DNA of 64,000 nt from Sulfurimicrobium sp963741495 (lineage in GTDB: Bacteria; Pseudomonadota; Gammaproteobacteria; Burkholderiales; Sulfuricellaceae). Both the position numbers and the translations under genes were made by a program. The stretch is from NCBI GenBank assembly GCA_963741495.1, contig CAVUID010000012.1:289345-353344 (forward strand), given 5' to 3'. The stretch's first letter is position 1. Each line of letters begins with the position of its first letter. Shown here piece by piece: positions 8,040 to 15,596 of the stretch. Under the pieces are notes generated by a model. The model ran no database searches. It was given only the letters and a program-made list of their open reading frames with translations, and was not told the origin of the DNA.

Positions 8040-8465
8040 GTGATCAAGACCGGCAATAAACTTATCCCCGCCCTAGTAATCATGCTGGCGCTGGCCGCCT
8101 GCGGGAAGAAAGAAGAAGCCCAGACCGCTACGCCTGCGCAACCAGTTGCCGAAGCAGCAAAACCGGCTGAAGCCGCCAAACCCGAAGAAAATGCTGCAGT
8201 TGACGAGCATCACGCCAAAGGCGAGAAAGTATTCAAGGCCACTTGCTCAATGTGCCATCAAACGGGTGCCGCAGGCGCGCCGATCGTAGGCGACAAAGCT
8301 GACTGGGGTCCACGCATTGCCCAAGGGTTGGATACGCTTCACAACCACGCCATTGCAGGGTACACCGGTGCAAAGGGCATGATGCCAGCCAAAGGCGCCA
8401 ATCCTTCATTGTCCGATGACGACGTGAAAGCCGGCGTTGATTACATGGTGAGCAAAGCCCAGTAA
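8040..8465 (+). CDS. Cytochrome c5-like lipoprotein
   Basis: A 141-residue monoheme cytochrome c with a lipoprotein signal: LALAAC puts the lipidated cysteine at 21. A flexible Ala/Pro/Glu/Lys-rich linker (about 25-55) precedes the heme domain, with CSMCH at 69-73 and a likely methionine ligand in KGMMPAKG. The fold pattern is of the cytochrome c5/c555 type. It would be tethered to a membrane in the periplasm and could carry electrons to NorC, NirS or NosZ. The start is GTG with AAGAGGAG upstream, because an earlier GTG at 8034 meets a stop. A terminator follows, closing the nor region. Confidence 0.85.
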   Translation: MIKTGNKLIPALVIMLALAACGKKEEAQTATPAQPVAEAAKPAEAAKPEENAAVDEHHAKGEKVFKATCSMCHQTGAAGAPIVGDKADWGPRIAQGLDTLHNHAIAGYTGAKGMMPAKGANPSLSDDDVKAGVDYMVSKAQ

Positions 8466-8480
8466 GCGACAAAGTGCATC

Positions 8481-8509
8481 AAAAAAAGGGGCCATCGGTC
8501 CCTTTTTTT
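8481..8509 (+). terminator. Rho-independent terminator after the cytochrome c5-like gene
   Basis: A GGGGCC / GGTCCC stem with an ATC loop is flanked by A and T tracts (seven T), so it could act in both directions. Confidence 0.75.
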
Positions 8510-8601
8510 ATTTGTGCGCCAGCAGATCACAGCCCAGCAGATCCCAGCAAAGCGTGCTTGCTCAAATCTGCGCCTTAACCCTGCATGAATTTCATTTCAA
8601 A

Positions 8602-8958
8602 TCAGCTGGACTCAAGCAGTGGATCCTGAAGCAATCCATCAATTAACTGCCTGACGTTATCCCAGGGCTCCCTGCCGGGAGTGGTCAATGTATCTGGACG
8701 CAGCTTGGCATCAGCATCGTGCAGGTGGTTGGGAAAAGTAGATAATTCCTTGTGCAACGGGGCTGTGTCGATACGTAATTCTGCATCGCCCCACGCCCAC
8801 TGTATGGAATACTCGTCGGGGTTGAGGTAACGAAGCTCTACAATCAGGCCGCTATCGAACAGGGCCAGCAGTGCATCCTGCTTGAGTTGCACTCCCCCAT
8901 CGAGCTGATCGGCGTAGTGCGCCTCGATGTGCGTTTTCAGTTCCAGATGAAGGCTCAT
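8602..8958 (-). CDS. TumE-like (DUF6516) small protein
   Basis: A 118-residue soluble protein. Its middle, with EYSIQWAWGDAELRIDTAP followed by HKELSTFPNHLHD, resembles the TumE/DUF6516 toxin pattern (paired aromatic strands, then a fPhHlH motif), though the usual WDNAPHH is altered to IDTAPLH. It overlaps the preceding small gene by 4 bp (ATGA), so the two are a translationally coupled pair, which fits a toxin-antitoxin-like module. The pair is the downstream end of the clade I nos operon. Family assignment is from pattern memory only and could be wrong. Confidence 0.45.
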   Translation of the reverse strand: MSLHLELKTHIEAHYADQLDGGVQLKQDALLALFDSGLIVELRYLNPDEYSIQWAWGDAELRIDTAPLHKELSTFPNHLHDADAKLRPDTLTTPGREPWDNVRQLIDGLLQDPLLESS

Positions 8959-9227
8959 ACCAGTTTGGCTCCCTGCAGCGCATGATTCAATTCATCACGA
9001 ACTGCGTTGCGCGTCGCAACCAGAATGCGTGCGCTCAGATAGTGTTCATAGGCCGGGTGTTCGGCGATTTCACCCGCCGTAATTTTGCCCAGCAACGTCT
9101 CTTCGTCTTCCACGCCATGCTGTTCCAGCAATAACTTCCTGTTCTCGCGCAATTCATAAGTCAGCATGGAAAGCGACTCAATCAATTCAGCATCGTTGTA
9201 ATCAAACCCTTCAAAATAATTCTTCAT
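8955..9227 (-). CDS. Small protein coupled to nosL and the TumE-like gene
   Basis: A 90-residue, mostly helical, acidic soluble protein of no family I recognise. The best start is the ATG at 9227, because AAAGGA sits seven bases before it; a GTG at 9233 is possible but has poor spacing. The start directly follows the nosL stop (9230-9232), and the 3' end overlaps the TumE-like gene by 4 bp. It could be the partner (antitoxin-like) of that protein, but no DNA-binding motif is visible. Confidence 0.55.
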   Translation of the reverse strand: MKNYFEGFDYNDAELIESLSMLTYELRENRKLLLEQHGVEDEETLLGKITAGEIAEHPAYEHYLSARILVATRNAVRDELNHALQGAKLV

Positions 9228-9229
9228 GC

Positions 9230-9739
9230 TCACATCCTTTCATCATGCTGAGCACCGCCATCCAGCGCGACCATATTGACTGTAACCTCGTCGAATTTAA
9301 GTATTTTTCCACCAAACTGTTTGACGAATGCCTGTGCATCCTCCATGCGCGAAAATCCAGCAAGTGTCGGGCCCATGGCACCCCGTTTCTTGCTATCGAT
9401 GACATAAAAGGCGGATTTGGCGTCAATCCAGTTTCCTGTTGGCTGCTCCCAGGGCGTTTTTCCCATATCCTGGGTGTACAGCGCTTTTACGCGTTTTTTT
9501 TGCTCCGGGCGCAGGTAGATGGAAAACATCTCCATGGTGTCGCAGAAAAAGTCCGGCCCGCCTTTGTCATAGTGAATCTGCGCCTTGGGTCCGGGATAGT
9601 CCATCAAAGTCATGCCATCCAGAGAACAGGTGGTGCCTTGATCGATTTCCGCCGCTTTGGCAGCTTCTTCCTGCTTGCTGCAACCGAAGGAAAGCGTTGC
9701 CAGCAGCGTTGCCAGCAGCAATAACTTGTGCGTCTTCAT
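9230..9739 (-). CDS. nosL: NosL, copper chaperone lipoprotein (clade I cluster)
   Basis: A 169-residue periplasmic lipoprotein. The signal ends in LSFGC with lipid cysteine 20. A CSLDGM segment in the mature part provides the Cys and Met typical of Cu(I) binding in NosL, which passes copper to NosD or NosZ for CuZ assembly. A longer frame up to 9781 exists, but the ATG at 9739 overlaps the nosY stop as ATGA and starts directly with the signal peptide. The second NosL of the window (35892-36323) instead has CVRCNM. Confidence 0.9.
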   Translation of the reverse strand: MKTHKLLLLATLLATLSFGCSKQEEAAKAAEIDQGTTCSLDGMTLMDYPGPKAQIHYDKGGPDFFCDTMEMFSIYLRPEQKKRVKALYTQDMGKTPWEQPTGNWIDAKSAFYVIDSKKRGAMGPTLAGFSRMEDAQAFVKQFGGKILKFDEVTVNMVALDGGAQHDERM

Positions 9740-10566
9740 TTGAATCTCCAGGAAGCGAATCCGAGGGGGGCAACAATCCACATCACCATTGCAGTGCCCA
9801 GCAGCCAGGGATTGGCCAGATTTTCAGGAAAAACCGTCGCCAGGCCATAGAGCGATTTCACATCCTCCATGCCAAAAATATTCAGGATACGGAAAATATC
9901 GGCGGGGTTCAGGAACAATAGATAGGGAAAGATATCTCCACCATACTCGCCGCCTGTCACGACCAGCGCACCCAGCAGCAGCAGATCGAATACCAGGACA
10001 AAAAAGAACCACAGCGCGATAGCAATGCCACTCGCGCTGGTACGGTCAGTAGCGATCACCGAAACCGCGACGGCCATGCTCAGAAAGGCCATGCCCATCA
10101 GGATGGCACTGAACATGAATCCTGCATAATGGAGTAGCGAACTGGTATCCACCTGGTAGGACAGAAGCAGCCCAACCAATCCGAATCCAGCCAGGGTAGA
10201 AAAAGCCAGCGCACCAGACAAGCCGCAGAATTTACCGAACAGAAGCTCGAAGCGGGTGATGGGCATGGAGAGCAGCAGGTCGAGAGAGCCTCGCTCACGC
10301 TCGCCCACAATAGCGTCGTACCCCAGGATTAGCGAAATCAGTGGAATGAGATAGATCACCAGGGAAACCAGGCTGGCGATCGTAACCTCAATGCCGTGGA
10401 AGCCCACCGTACCTTGTTGCGCGGCACCGAAATAGGCGATCACCAGCGCGAAAGCGGTAAATACTGCGGCCACTGCCAGCACCCAGCGATTGCGGATCCG
10501 GTCCCAGAATTCCTTGGACGCCACCACACCAATTTGATGCCACTCGATGTTCAACATGCCACTCAT
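9736..10566 (-). CDS. nosY: NosY, ABC transporter permease for NosZ maturation (clade I cluster)
   Basis: A 276-residue membrane protein with six helices and the ABC-2 type GERERGSLDLLLSMP segment that docks on the ATPase. With NosF and NosD it forms the transporter complex needed to assemble the CuZ site of N2O reductase. It overlaps nosF upstream (ATGA, 10563-10566) and nosL downstream (ATGA, 9736-9739), so nosF-nosY-nosL are translated as a chain. Confidence 0.93.
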   Translation of the reverse strand: MSGMLNIEWHQIGVVASKEFWDRIRNRWVLAVAAVFTAFALVIAYFGAAQQGTVGFHGIEVTIASLVSLVIYLIPLISLILGYDAIVGERERGSLDLLLSMPITRFELLFGKFCGLSGALAFSTLAGFGLVGLLLSYQVDTSSLLHYAGFMFSAILMGMAFLSMAVAVSVIATDRTSASGIAIALWFFFVLVFDLLLLGALVVTGGEYGGDIFPYLLFLNPADIFRILNIFGMEDVKSLYGLATVFPENLANPWLLGTAMVMWIVAPLGFASWRFK

Positions 10567-11474
10567 CCTGAATAACCCAAAAAGACATCTTCCAGCGAAG
10601 GTTCACGAACATGCAGGTCTGCCACCTTGCTTTCCAGGCCGGCCAGAATGGATAACACAGCCATTTTCGTTTCTCGCGGGCATCTCACCAGCACGGTTCC
10701 ATCCGCCTCTATCGCTTCTCCCAAACCAAGAGGAGAAAGTGCGGCCTTGAGATCATCAAGTGTCCCGGGCTGCATGCTGATTTGTATAAACAGAGGCAGA
10801 TCCATTTTCTCGCGCAGGCTTTGCACGGTGCCCAATGCCTGAATTTTGCCCATTTTCATGATGGCCAGACGGTCCACGCGCTCCTGAATTTCTGCCAGGA
10901 TGTGTGAGGTCAAGATGACCGTCACGCCTTGTTCGCGCATTTCTCGTAAAATCTGATAAAACTCCCGGATGGCTTCCGGATCAAGGCCGGTGGTGGGCTC
11001 ATCCAGAAACAGGATGGCCGGCTTGCCGAGCATGGCCTGTGCAAATCCCAGCCGCTGGCGCATACCCTTGGAGTAGCCGCGAACACGCCTTCTGGCGGCA
11101 TGACTCAGGCCCACTTTATCGAGCAGCTCGGCGCACGTGCTTTTATCGACACTTTTCAAATCGGCAAAAAACCCGAGCGTTTCCAGCCCGGTCAGGTTGT
11201 CGTAAAACACCACGTTTTCTGGCAAATAGCCGATATTGCGGCGCACCTGGCGAAAAGCCTCTCCCCGTATCGGCTGGCCATGAATGCGGATTTCACCTTC
11301 ACTCGCAGGCAGCAGGCCAAGCATCATCTTGAATAATGTGCTCTTGCCAGCACCGTTATGCCCGATCAGCCCGAATATTTCCCCTTCCTGCACGGCAAGG
11401 TCGATACCGTCCACGGCGCGGATTTCGCCAAAGCGTTTGGCGACGGCACTGACCTCAATGACGTTGTTTTTCAA
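10563..11474 (-). CDS. nosF: NosF, ABC transporter ATPase for NosZ maturation (clade I cluster)
   Basis: A 303-residue ABC ATPase. Walker A GHNGAGKST is at 38-46, the signature region YSKGMRQRLGFAQAM and Walker B AILFLDEPTTGLD follow, with the H-loop in LTSHILAE. It drives the NosDFY complex that supports CuZ maturation. It lies 5 bp downstream of nosD and overlaps nosY by 4 bp. It shares only the general fold with the second NosF at 35026-35895, which belongs to another nos lineage. Confidence 0.93.
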   Translation of the reverse strand: MKNNVIEVSAVAKRFGEIRAVDGIDLAVQEGEIFGLIGHNGAGKSTLFKMMLGLLPASEGEIRIHGQPIRGEAFRQVRRNIGYLPENVVFYDNLTGLETLGFFADLKSVDKSTCAELLDKVGLSHAARRRVRGYSKGMRQRLGFAQAMLGKPAILFLDEPTTGLDPEAIREFYQILREMREQGVTVILTSHILAEIQERVDRLAIMKMGKIQALGTVQSLREKMDLPLFIQISMQPGTLDDLKAALSPLGLGEAIEADGTVLVRCPRETKMAVLSILAGLESKVADLHVREPSLEDVFLGYSG

Positions 11475-11479
11475 GCCAG

Positions 11480-12712
11480 CTAACTCCAGTTTTCGTGAAA
11501 AGGACGCATGTTCGGGTTGCGATCCACTATCGAAGGTGAACGCAACAAGGGAAACTGCTGTGAAACCAGTCGTAGCGTCTGCACTGCCGGGCTGTTGAGC
11601 AAGAGTTTTACCATCGGATGCTTCCAGGTCATCTGATCGACAATGTCATTCGCCTCATAAGGGACATCCCCCACGCCATTGCCATCCCGATCCCAGCCGA
11701 CATAATTGCTCCAGTAATTACCCTGCTCTTTTCCCCATAACTCATCCTTTGTTGCCACGTATTTTATCTGGTCCCGATTGGCGATAAAGTCGTTCCCTTC
11801 CACCTTGTTGTTTATCGAGCCGGCCCAAAGGTGCACGCCAACGCGATTTGCCACCACCAGATTGTTTTTCAGGGTGTTGTACTCGGCATCATAAATAAAG
11901 AACCCGCGTGCATTCCCTGCAACCACGTTGTTCTCAACGACCGAATCCTGGATGGTTCGCAACATGATGCCGTGATCGGAATTGCCCCATGCGTGGTTAT
12001 TGCGAACGGTCTGGTCGCGCACCTCCATCAACGCAAGCCCGCCTCGATTGAGATAGGTCTCATTGTTTTCCCATACGTTGTAGTAGGAGTTCATATAATG
12101 CGTTCCGTAACGCAAGTGATGCATCTTGTTACCGCGAAATAATGCATGATGGGAAACATCCACATAGATGCCATCCCGGGTAAAGCTGATATGGTTACCA
12201 ATGATCTGGGCACCCGTCGTGTTATAGAGCTGAATGCCATTTCCGCGCTGGGAAGACTGGAAATCGCGCTTGCCGGTAATCAGGTTGTTGATAATCTGAA
12301 CGTCCTTGGCTTTCTCGATCCACAGCCCGAACAAGGTGTAGGTCAAATCATTGTTGCGGATCACCGCGCGATGAGAGCCGGGGGTAATATAAATGCCGGC
12401 ATTCTGGGCGGTCAGATCCGCGCCGCTATCACGCACGATGAAGCCTTCGATGCGCACATCAGTAGCTGTTATACGGATGACATCGCCAGACTGGTCGCCA
12501 CTAATGGTCGGTCGGTCGGTGCCGATCAGGGTGAGCGGTTTGTCGATGAGAATATGCTCATGGTAGTAGCCGCGCGCCACCTTGACGGTGTCACCTGCCG
12601 CCGCGGATTGGACCGCTTTGGCGATAGACTCGCCCGGGTTTACCCGCCACTCTTTCGCTGCCACCGGCAGCGCCAGGAGGCACAAGAATGAGAAAAAAAA
12701 GAACTGTCGCAC
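11480..12712 (-). CDS. nosD: NosD, periplasmic copper-delivery protein (clade I cluster)
   Basis: A periplasmic right-handed beta-helix protein of about 410 residues, with a Sec signal (ending near VAAKEW) and many NNxI/NxxxxN parallel beta-helix repeats of the CASH/NosD type. It works with NosFY and NosL in copper insertion into NosZ. The open frame extends up to 13150, but that part is shadowed by the preceding gene. The first sensible start is GTG at 12712, giving a signal peptide straight away; no clear ribosome site is visible, so this start is uncertain. A 68-bp gap separates it from the small membrane protein gene upstream. Confidence 0.88.
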   Translation of the reverse strand: MRQFFFFSFLCLLALPVAAKEWRVNPGESIAKAVQSAAAGDTVKVARGYYHEHILIDKPLTLIGTDRPTISGDQSGDVIRITATDVRIEGFIVRDSGADLTAQNAGIYITPGSHRAVIRNNDLTYTLFGLWIEKAKDVQIINNLITGKRDFQSSQRGNGIQLYNTTGAQIIGNHISFTRDGIYVDVSHHALFRGNKMHHLRYGTHYMNSYYNVWENNETYLNRGGLALMEVRDQTVRNNHAWGNSDHGIMLRTIQDSVVENNVVAGNARGFFIYDAEYNTLKNNLVVANRVGVHLWAGSINNKVEGNDFIANRDQIKYVATKDELWGKEQGNYWSNYVGWDRDGNGVGDVPYEANDIVDQMTWKHPMVKLLLNSPAVQTLRLVSQQFPLLRSPSIVDRNPNMRPFHENWS

Positions 12713-12780
12713 AAATATATAGGATTGATATAAGACATCAAAAGAGCAGGGGCCTGATGTTATCGAGCGGGGCCATCTAA

Positions 12781-13221
12781 TCAACTGGCCGCACCTGGCA
12801 ACACGCCCAATAAATACAGCCCCCCAAACAAGCCGGCACCTATCAGGAGATTTTTGGTCATCACGTAGGCAATCATATCCGGGAGATTGGCGCGGCGGTA
12901 TTGACGTCCCCACCAGGGACCTTCTTTTATCCAGGGCTTGCAGCGCAGGCGACAGACGCATTCGTATATGCTCCAGCCTGCCCACCAGGCAATGACCACG
13001 GCTGGCGCAGCGCGTCCCGTAGCGGCCAGCATCCACGCCACGGTGACTGCGAGGGCCAGACCAAGGCTTGCGGCGACGATAGCAGGCTTCTGCGCCATAA
13101 ATCCCGGCCCCCAAGGAAACAGGTGGTATTTTGCCTCCACCCATAACCACTGGAGCCCTCCCGCTTCCTTGTCTTCAGGCGGCAAGGAAGCGTTGATACC
13201 TGAAGTGTGCTTTTCCACCAT
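12781..13221 (-). CDS. Small membrane protein between nosR and nosD
   Basis: A 146-residue protein with two to three hydrophobic segments (about 42-62, 70-82, 118-140) and a tryptophan- and arginine-rich central stretch containing two cysteines (YECVCRLRCKPW, about residues 87-98). AGGAGG seven bases before the ATG at 13221 fixes the start over an upstream TTG. It is 37 bp downstream of nosR and in the same direction, so it is part of the operon. I do not recognise it firmly; it could correspond to the small unnamed membrane protein seen in some proteobacterial nos operons. A Cx1-3C-type motif hints at metal or redox work. Confidence 0.6.
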   Translation of the reverse strand: MVEKHTSGINASLPPEDKEAGGLQWLWVEAKYHLFPWGPGFMAQKPAIVAASLGLALAVTVAWMLAATGRAAPAVVIAWWAGWSIYECVCRLRCKPWIKEGPWWGRQYRRANLPDMIAYVMTKNLLIGAGLFGGLYLLGVLPGAAS

Positions 13222-13258
13222 GACCAATCCTCCTGTTAGTGTATGTTGCTTGCAACAG

Positions 13259-15481
13259 TTAAGCCTTACGCTGTATTTCCTCCACAGGAATGAAATATCC
13301 CTGCGGCGAAATAGGCGTTAAAGGCTGGTTGGCTTTCTCACGGCGCCGGCGTTCCTGTGACAGGGGTGGGCAGGCATGCGGCTCATAATACATAACCATG
13401 CAATCCAGACACAACAGGCACTCGCGCTGATCAATTTTCCCCTGCTTGTCGATAGCAAGCGAACCGCAGCCAACGGCACAGGCCGTACAGGATTCACATT
13501 CTTTTTTACGTTTCAGGCCAAAGAAACGGAATGTGGATGGTATTGCCAGCCCGGCTCCCAGCGGGCACAGATACTTGCAGAATGGCCGCTCGGTAAACAT
13601 CGAAAGGCTGAACAAGGCCACCCAGAAGAGAACGTAGGGCCAGGACCGGTTCCACACGCCAACCAGAAAGGTGGTCTTGAACGGTTCAACTTCAGCCATC
13701 TTTTCAGCCATTCCCATCGAATAAAAGGAAACGGCCAGTAAAGCGAAAAAGACCCCATACTTGAGCCACTTCAACTTGTCATGTACGGCCCTGGGCAGGA
13801 AGAACTGGAAGCGCTTCAGGCCGATCAGCTGACCAAACTTGTAGGCAAGTTCCGACAGGGAGCCGTACGGACACAACCAGCCACAGAACAGCCCGCGCCC
13901 CCAGATAAATACCGTGATGATGATGAACCACCAGAAAATAAAGATAAATGGGTCGGAGAGGAATAGCTCCCATCGCCAGTGGTACAACACAGCATGGAAC
14001 CAGGTCATGATTTGCGTAATGCTCGGTTGCGCCATCAGGTAGAAACCGACGAAACCGACGCTACTGGCCCAGAATATGTATTTTGGAATACTAATCCAGC
14101 GCTTATCCTTACGCTTGGCGCGTCGCACCAGTTTGTCGCGCAACGCATAGACCGTGGCAGCTGCGGTCAGAAGCAGAACAAAAAATGCAATCTCGACCTG
14201 CTTTTGCTTCCACACCCTCAGCCAGGTCGGGTCTGGACGTTCCACCTTGGGCCGCCCCCCTTCCAGATAGCGGGCTGGCAACCAGTACTCCTTGTCGAAA
14301 CTGGTAAAAGTCTTGGCGCCAGTTTGCTTGTCAATTTTATTGGCCAGTAATGCCAGGCTCCATGGATAGGCGCCACTGAACCCTTGGCCGCGGATAATAA
14401 AAATACCGGACTCGCGGTATTCAGGTGCGCCAACCGCCTCGATACCGTACAGGTTGAGATAGTCCAGATCGCGGAAGGTAAAGGAGTCCATTTCCTGCGA
14501 CACCTGAATACGGTCATAGATGCCGCCTCGCACGAAACCGGAACCCTTGAAGGATTCCATACCATTGGCGATGATAAAAATCGCATGCTCATCCGGCTTC
14601 AGGCGCGACATCAAACTCTTGAAACCATATTCACCCAGCACGCTTTTGCCCACTGCAGGGTTATTGAGATAGCCGAAATACATGTCGAGGTAAGGCCCTT
14701 CCGCCTTCACGCCAACCTCATCCGGCGACACGCTCAGGCGCTGGACCGCACCTTCCTTCAACAACTCGCCCCAACTCAGCTTGTCAGTAACAGCGGTATA
14801 TTTTGCCTGCGGCCTGATAGTCGGCTTGATGATTCCCACTTGCTTGGCAATCTCCATGCCACAACGCAGCATCACCTGATTTTGTGCAATGACCGTCACC
14901 GTCGCGCCGGTAATGGCGTCCAGGCCAATATATTCTTTCCCCTCACGAGGCTTGCCGATTTCGATCTTGCTGCCGACGAATTTGCCCAAGTACTGTTTGA
15001 TGAATTTGGTCAGCTCCTCCTCCGGTATGCCCAGCAGGAGGATCGGCTCGCTATGACGCAGAACTTTTGCGCCGGTAATGATGCCTTTGACATCCATGCC
15101 GATCAGGGTGACGACTGGCTTGCCGGAATAGGCGGGAATATCCACGATATCGGTGGACAGGAACACATAACCGATCAGCTTCTTGTCTCCCGCCTGGGTC
15201 TGGTAGGCCTCGACATAAGCAGGCTTGCCCTTGCGATCGGAAAAACTGTCTGCGCCGGGTATCACGGCCTGACATGGGACGTATGTACACAGGTCGGGAT
15301 CCGTGGAGATCTGAACCGGCAGAGGCGCATCATAGGCTCCGCTGGCAGCCATGGCGGAAACTGATCCGAACTGCACGAGTATCAATAAGAGACAACCGAG
15401 CCATCCGGCCGGACCAAATTCGAAATTCAAGGCAGAAATTTTCACAACTTTAAGGAATCCCAATAAGCGTTTATATGCCAA
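13259..15481 (-). CDS. nosR: NosR, membrane flavo-iron-sulfur protein of N2O respiration (clade I)
   Basis: A 740-residue polytopic protein: a signal/anchor, a periplasmic FMN-binding domain with the covalent-flavin motif TGATVT at about 191-196, several membrane helices (about 430-690) with CGWLCP and CKYLCPLG motifs, and a C-terminal pair of [4Fe-4S] sites (CESCTACAVGC and CLLCLDC). NosR is needed for electron supply to, and activity of, clade I NosZ. The frame opens with TTG at 15481; GGAG lies ten bases upstream, so this start is plausible but not certain. A near-consensus FNR box (15499-15512) is directly upstream, suggesting its own promoter after the nosZ terminator. Confidence 0.93.
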   Translation of the reverse strand: MAYKRLLGFLKVVKISALNFEFGPAGWLGCLLLILVQFGSVSAMAASGAYDAPLPVQISTDPDLCTYVPCQAVIPGADSFSDRKGKPAYVEAYQTQAGDKKLIGYVFLSTDIVDIPAYSGKPVVTLIGMDVKGIITGAKVLRHSEPILLLGIPEEELTKFIKQYLGKFVGSKIEIGKPREGKEYIGLDAITGATVTVIAQNQVMLRCGMEIAKQVGIIKPTIRPQAKYTAVTDKLSWGELLKEGAVQRLSVSPDEVGVKAEGPYLDMYFGYLNNPAVGKSVLGEYGFKSLMSRLKPDEHAIFIIANGMESFKGSGFVRGGIYDRIQVSQEMDSFTFRDLDYLNLYGIEAVGAPEYRESGIFIIRGQGFSGAYPWSLALLANKIDKQTGAKTFTSFDKEYWLPARYLEGGRPKVERPDPTWLRVWKQKQVEIAFFVLLLTAAATVYALRDKLVRRAKRKDKRWISIPKYIFWASSVGFVGFYLMAQPSITQIMTWFHAVLYHWRWELFLSDPFIFIFWWFIIITVFIWGRGLFCGWLCPYGSLSELAYKFGQLIGLKRFQFFLPRAVHDKLKWLKYGVFFALLAVSFYSMGMAEKMAEVEPFKTTFLVGVWNRSWPYVLFWVALFSLSMFTERPFCKYLCPLGAGLAIPSTFRFFGLKRKKECESCTACAVGCGSLAIDKQGKIDQRECLLCLDCMVMYYEPHACPPLSQERRRREKANQPLTPISPQGYFIPVEEIQRKA

Positions 15482-15498
15482 CCGGCAACAACTCCAGT

Positions 15499-15512
15499 TT
15501 GATCAAAATTAA
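15499..15512 (-). promoter_or_regulatory. FNR/Dnr-like box upstream of nosR
   Basis: TTGATCAAAATTAA differs from TTGAT-N4-ATCAA at one position. It is only 18 bp from the TTG assigned to nosR, close for activation, so either the nosR start is further in or the site acts otherwise. Confidence 0.35.
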
Positions 15513-15540
15513 AAACAGTACAACTTTGTTAATACAAAAG

Positions 15541-15567
15541 AAAAAAGGGGGATACGAAATCCCCCCC
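15541..15567 (-). terminator. Rho-independent terminator after clade I nosZ
   Basis: On the minus strand a GGGGGAT / ATCCCCC stem with a 5-base loop is followed by six T residues, 30 bp after the nosZ stop. It separates nosZ from nosR. Confidence 0.8.
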
Positions 15568-15596
15568 ATCCTGCTCGCCACAGGAAAACTACTTAA

